This document shows, one piece after another, positions 61,001 to 64,000 of a stretch of DNA of 64,000 nucleotides. A program made the translations under genes and the position numbers. The first letter of the stretch is position 1, and each line of letters opens with the position of its first letter. The stretch is taken from assembly GCA_022316685.1 (NCBI GenBank), contig JAKJHU010000109.1:1240001-1304000 (forward strand), written 5' to 3'. The notes beneath the pieces are model-generated. The model was not told the DNA's origin. It was given only the letters and a program-made list of their open reading frames with translations, and did no database searches. The DNA is from Progne subis subis (lineage: Eukaryota; Chordata; Aves; Passeriformes; Hirundinidae).

Positions 61001-62302
61001 ATCTTGCAGAAGTCTCTAGAGGAGCATGCTGCTGAGTAGTTAATGTTTTCTATTAACTGAAATTACTGTCAGTATAAATAAAGAAGTTCAGCTATTAACA
61101 TTAGACACGAGCTTGTAAACATTGAGACTGACTGAACAGGAGCCGACTTCATAGCGTAGGAAAAGGTTTTCTAATAGCTCAGAAATTCTTGCAAGGATGT
61201 GTTGCACACTAAAGGATCTACAAAGCTTCCACTTGATGGTAAGAACAATTTTCAAGAGCATTTTATATGTTGAAAATCCACTTACTACTTTGCACATAGG
61301 GTCCTCTGATATTACATATAATTTTTCTAGATTCATACTTTATTCTCTGCTTCCTTCCCTCATCACAATGGTCTGATAACAACGGTTCATGTACATTTAT
61401 ATCGTCTGACTGCAGAAGCATTCAATCCCTATTAGCAGCAGTGGGAATTTAAAGTGTGCACCATTGGAAAAATATGTAATATTTTAATATCAGACAGGAT
61501 TCAACTGACAAGGATGATAAAGTCACCGATGTGAGGACATTCCATGCATAACTAGAATCAATGAGAGAGGAAAAATTGTTTCTGAGATGCAAATGAAGGT
61601 TGATATATTTCCCCTTTACATTAATGGCCCAATTAGTCACTTCAGTCTGAGACAGAATCTAAGGCTATGACTTTCACAGACAACACATGCAGGGCAAAAA
61701 GGGATTTTAATAAAAGCATCAGTATTAATATTCATTAAACCCTCAGAATAAGATGGTTGCTGATAAGAAAGCAACTCTGAAGCTAACCATGTTTATCAGC
61801 AGTAAACACCAGCTATTTTTGCCCACTGAGATTAATAGCATTTACAAACAAAAACTGGAAAAAAAAAAAAAAAATCCTCAATTAGATTATAGTGTGGGTC
61901 CTTCAGGGCTGGCACCACACCAGGCAGCCACACTCAGTATCTGATGTACCCAAGACAGATAAAAAATATTTACCGTATTTCTCTCCACTGCTCAGATGGC
62001 TTGTAAAAGAAAAATCCCTTACCAAGGCTAAAGCCAGTTTATTCCTTGAACCTTGAGATCTGTTTCCATTTATTTTGATAAACAAAAAATCAGCATTAGC
62101 AAGAGGAAGACCAAAAGAATATGACAAATTGCTAATATCTTTAACTGGCTTTTTCTTCCAGGTCATTGAAGATTGGAAGTATGTTGCCATGGTAGTGGAC
62201 AGACTGTTTCTCTGGATATTTGTCCTTGTTTGTGTCCTGGGGACTGTTGGATTATTTCTGCAACCACTTTTTCAAAACCACACTGCTGCCATAAACCCTT
62301 AG
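49005..62302 (+). CDS. CHRNB4: Neuronal nicotinic acetylcholine receptor subunit beta-4 (six coding exons)
   Basis: Ligand-gated cation channel subunit that pairs with alpha subunits, chiefly alpha-3, in autonomic ganglia and some brain nuclei. Coding exons: 49005-49059, 53672-53817, 56385-56429, 56559-56668, 59137-60109 and 62162-62302; total 1470 bp, 489 residues plus TAG. All introns are GT-AG and the reading frame is kept. Signal peptide about 1-20. Extracellular domain to about 231, with the Cys-loop C152-C166. M1 about 234-254, M2 about 262-282, M3 about 296-316, a long cytoplasmic loop, and M4 about 455-476. There is no adjacent Cys pair before M1, so it is a non-alpha subunit. The extracellular [10 protein letters not shown] stretch and the short loop favour beta-4 over beta-2. 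Length is close to the mammalian protein of just under 500. No defect seen. Confidence 0.95.
49060..53671 (+). other. CHRNB4 intron 1
   Basis: 4.6-kb GT-AG intron with no other exon or full repeat recognised. It contains a 24-base T-run at 50512-50535 and a shorter A-run near 50827. Confidence 0.85.
53672..53817 (+). CDS. CHRNB4: CHRNB4 coding exon 2
   Basis: 146 bp after TTTACAG, ending CAGTGTG/GTGAGTT. Encodes residues 19-67, including the mature N-terminal helix ([10 protein letters not shown]) and the first beta strand (LAQLISV). An N-S-S sequon is at residue 48. Confidence 0.95.
54985..55674 (-). repeat. ERVL-like solo LTR in CHRNB4 intron 2, minus orientation
   Basis: 690 bp running TGTCTGGGTTTGAAAG to CCCCCAACA on the plus strand; reversed, it starts TGTTGGGGGTTAGG and ends in the shared CTTTCAAACCCAGACA. 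Same family as the elements at 25564 and 38777. The frame of 174 codons on its minus strand is LTR sequence. Flanking bases do not show a clear target duplication. Confidence 0.75.
56006..56114. repeat. (GGGAT)21 pentanucleotide array in CHRNB4 intron 2
   Basis: Twenty-one perfect GGGAT units followed by GGGA, giving 22 consecutive G-triplets separated by AT. This satisfies the canonical G-quadruplex pattern (G3 tracts with 2-base loops) on the coding strand. It ends 270 bp before exon 3, so it is present in the nascent pre-mRNA. Confidence 0.97.
56385..56429 (+). CDS. CHRNB4: CHRNB4 coding exon 3
   Basis: 45 bp after CCCTGCAG, ending AACCAG/GTAATG; encodes residues 68-82 ([15 protein letters not shown]). 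The tiny exon 3 of exactly this size is characteristic of neuronal nicotinic receptor genes. Confidence 0.95.
56559..56668 (+). CDS. CHRNB4: CHRNB4 coding exon 4
   Basis: 110 bp after TCTCTTAG, ending TACAATAA/GTAAGT; encodes residues 83 to most of 119, with the [10 protein letters not shown] loop of the agonist-site interface. Intron 3 before it is only 129 bp. The split codon is completed by the first base of exon 5. Confidence 0.95.
56669..59136 (+). other. CHRNB4 intron 4
   Basis: 2.5-kb intron, GTAAGT to TTATTAG, AT-rich, with short homopolymer runs near 57351 and 58269. No other feature supported. Confidence 0.85.
59137..60109 (+). CDS. CHRNB4: CHRNB4 coding exon 5 (main exon)
   Basis: 973 bp encoding residues 119 (last base) to 443: the Cys-loop, the rest of the ligand-binding domain, M1, M2, M3 and most of the cytoplasmic loop. 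The donor is CCAGAGT/GTAAGTA. The frame continues open past the donor for a short distance, but the in-frame join to exon 6 matches the family. Confidence 0.96.
62162..62302 (+). CDS. CHRNB4: CHRNB4 coding exon 6 (M4 and stop)
   Basis: 141 bp after TTTTCTTCCAG; encodes residues 444-489 with [16 protein letters not shown] leading into M4, then a short extracellular tail ending in INP and TAG. Confidence 0.95.
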   Translation, partial: VIEDWKYVAMVVDRLFLWIFVLVCVLGTVGLFLQPLFQNHTAAINP

Positions 62303-62940
62303 CTATTATTTAAAACTGTCAATACTTACACAGACATTTGGTCTCATTCTGCTCTCAGTTCCCCTTTGTTAACTCCACAGAGGTGCCGAGTGAGTTGCAC
62401 ATCCCTTAACAGTAGGGAAAAGGAAAGTAGAACTTGACTTACTGGGATAGGAAAAAAAGCAAAACAGAAAACTATTTTTTTTCTCCAGTGAGTCCAGTAC
62501 TTCTGGTGATATCTTGCCCTTTTTTTCAATTATTTGAAGTCTGAACATTACAGTGAAAGACAAGATGTCATCCTGGCATCATCATCATCATCATCTTACT
62601 ACTATGTATTTTAAATGTATTGCCTTAGGAAGGATATTTTCTTTCCTTAGAATACTGCAGTTTCCCTATTACAAAGAAGGTACTGCTGTGAAATTTATTT
62701 CCTTCAAATATATCAAAACTATTTGTGTCTGATTTATAAAGAGCTTTGCCAGTGGGTTTGATACTTAAATCTGAACTGAGAAACAAACTCTTCTGAGGTA
62801 ACCACGGAAAGGTTTCGCACCTCGCCATCTCTGGTAACTAATGGATCAACAAAGGCCAAATTAATGTGTGATAAACAAACATGTACATAATACTCTGTTT
62901 GATGATAAAGTATTAATAAATCAAAAACTTTTCCTTTATA
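62303..62940 (+). other. CHRNB4 3' untranslated region (predicted)
   Basis: Noncoding sequence after the stop, containing a short (CAT)n tract near 62577-62595. It probably extends to just past the AATAAA at 62915. The true end needs transcript data. Confidence 0.5.
62915..62920 (+). terminator. Candidate CHRNB4 polyadenylation signal (AATAAA)
   Basis: Canonical AATAAA noticed about 610 bp after the stop codon. Use not proven. Confidence 0.5.
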
Positions 62941-64000
62941 TAGATTTAGTCCTCAAATTTCCTGAAAATTTAGCAGCTCATGTATCTGGGGCACAAACAC
63001 ACTTTAATGAGTCTAAGGCTACGAGCACAGGAAAGCAACAGGAGAAGACAACGGTGAAAGGCAGCAAGAATGAGAGGACACCTGAGAACACACAGACCTG
63101 TGTGTATTTTCTGGGGAGATTTTAATGTGGATTTAAGTATAACCCTCAATGGATCAGCTGGGGAAGCACGTAGAGTCTTAAAGTCTTTGACAAAGAACAG
63201 ATCGTGGCCCTAGCCCCCATCACGGGACAATCCCACCACAGTTTGTTCCAGGTAACCTGCAAAAAGAGAAGCGGGCTCCTGACACTTTTCAAGTTAAACC
63301 AATCTCAGTTTTTCCTTGGGATGCTGTGAGGACACACAACAATTGTACTTACAACACCAGTTGTAAGTACAACTAATGCCTGATGAACAAAATTGAAATC
63401 ACTATTACTTGTGAAGGGGATTTGAGTCTCACCTGTCCCAGGGGATTAGTTGACACCTAAACCTGTGTTCTTCAACAAGCCACAGCAGAAGACAGTTCCA
63501 GCTCTTACTTACCTTCATCAAGACCAAGCTACATTTCCACTTAGATTGCCATTCCCAGGCAGCCCCAGATAAGTACAGAGATTTAGCTGTGCCAAAACAT
63601 CTGCATCCACACCTTTGCAATTGTTCACAGCAGCTGCAGGACTGCATTCACTCCTTCCCAGCCTGTGGCTGAACCCCCTGCAGCAGCACACACCCCCATC
63701 CCGGAGGTCTGGGAGGGCTCCCAGGGCCCTGAGCACTTCAGCAGGGCCGGGTGCCCAGCAGTCTGAGAAGGAATGGGGGGAAAGTATCACAAGTGGAGTG
63801 GGTGAGGCTGTCTTCAGCCCCACGTTGGAAGAAGGAAGGGTTCACACTCTCACCACCTTCCTCTAAGCGCTGTAACTGCGTCCCTCTGGGCAGGGAGGTG
63901 GGAGATAACTGTAGGAGTGCCTGCCCCAGTCGTGCAGGTACACCCTGGGACCACATATCCTCCTCTCACAGAGCGGGCAGGCCCCTGGCCATCTCCCGAA
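62941..64000. other. Downstream flank of CHRNB4
   Basis: No exon recognised. GC content rises from about 63600 (many CAGCAG and GGGCC stretches), possibly approaching the next gene. In birds and mammals CHRNA3 lies downstream of CHRNB4 in the same orientation, so it is expected beyond the window (inference). Confidence 0.45.
63343..63372. repeat. Perfect inverted repeat, 13-bp arms, 4-base loop
   Basis: TTGTACTTACAAC, then ACCA, then its exact reverse complement. A stable short hairpin or cruciform about 1.04 kb after the CHRNB4 stop. No known function. Confidence 0.85.

Noticed and set aside
49005..62302. Identity as CHRNB2 rather than CHRNB4
   Set aside because: The extracellular GRRTVNP stretch, the shorter cytoplasmic loop and the N-terminal region fit beta-4 better; a tree would settle it.

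Overview
The window looks like nuclear DNA of a bird, probably a songbird. The evidence is one large multi-exon vertebrate gene with consensus splice sites, a CR1 LINE fragment of the kind typical of avian genomes, and many solo LTRs sharing the 3' ends and layout of passerine ERVL/ERVK-type LTRs. There is nothing bacterial: no operons and no CRISPR. The species assignment is inference from repeat content, not from a search.

Layout. (1) 1-12959: gene-poor sequence with one probable 1.5-kb solo LTR at the left end. (2) 12960-23476: a complete endogenous retrovirus on the minus strand. It has two 762-bp LTRs in which I see no difference, a 4-bp target duplication (GAGC), a tRNA-Pro primer-binding site, a polypurine tract and open gag, pol and env frames. 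Gag and pol are in the same frame, separated by one UAG codon, with a potential RNA pseudoknot just downstream; this is the gammaretrovirus way of making Gag-Pol. All catalytic residues I can check in protease, RT, RNase H and integrase are present. (3) 23477-47410: repeat-rich intergenic DNA. It holds solo LTRs, one swollen by a 43-bp minisatellite with a 283-bp higher-order period, and one inserted inside a CCAAT-box array of another LTR. (4) 47411-47785: CR1 fragment. (5) 49005-62302: CHRNB4, the neuronal nicotinic acetylcholine receptor beta-4 subunit. It has six coding exons on the plus strand and a 489-residue open product. (6) 62303-64000: 3' UTR and flank, leading toward where CHRNA3 would be expected in the conserved CHRNB4-CHRNA3-CHRNA5 cluster.

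Relations. CHRNB4 is an ordinary, intact host gene. The provirus lies about 25.5 kb upstream in antisense orientation and appears very recent, because its LTRs look identical and its reading frames are unbroken. It is the outstanding object in the window: a long (10.5 kb) gamma-like provirus with an unusual 1.4-kb GC-rich repetitive leader and an Env whose transmembrane subunit has atypical features. No second host gene could be supported; the remaining short frames are shadows, LTR sequence or chance.
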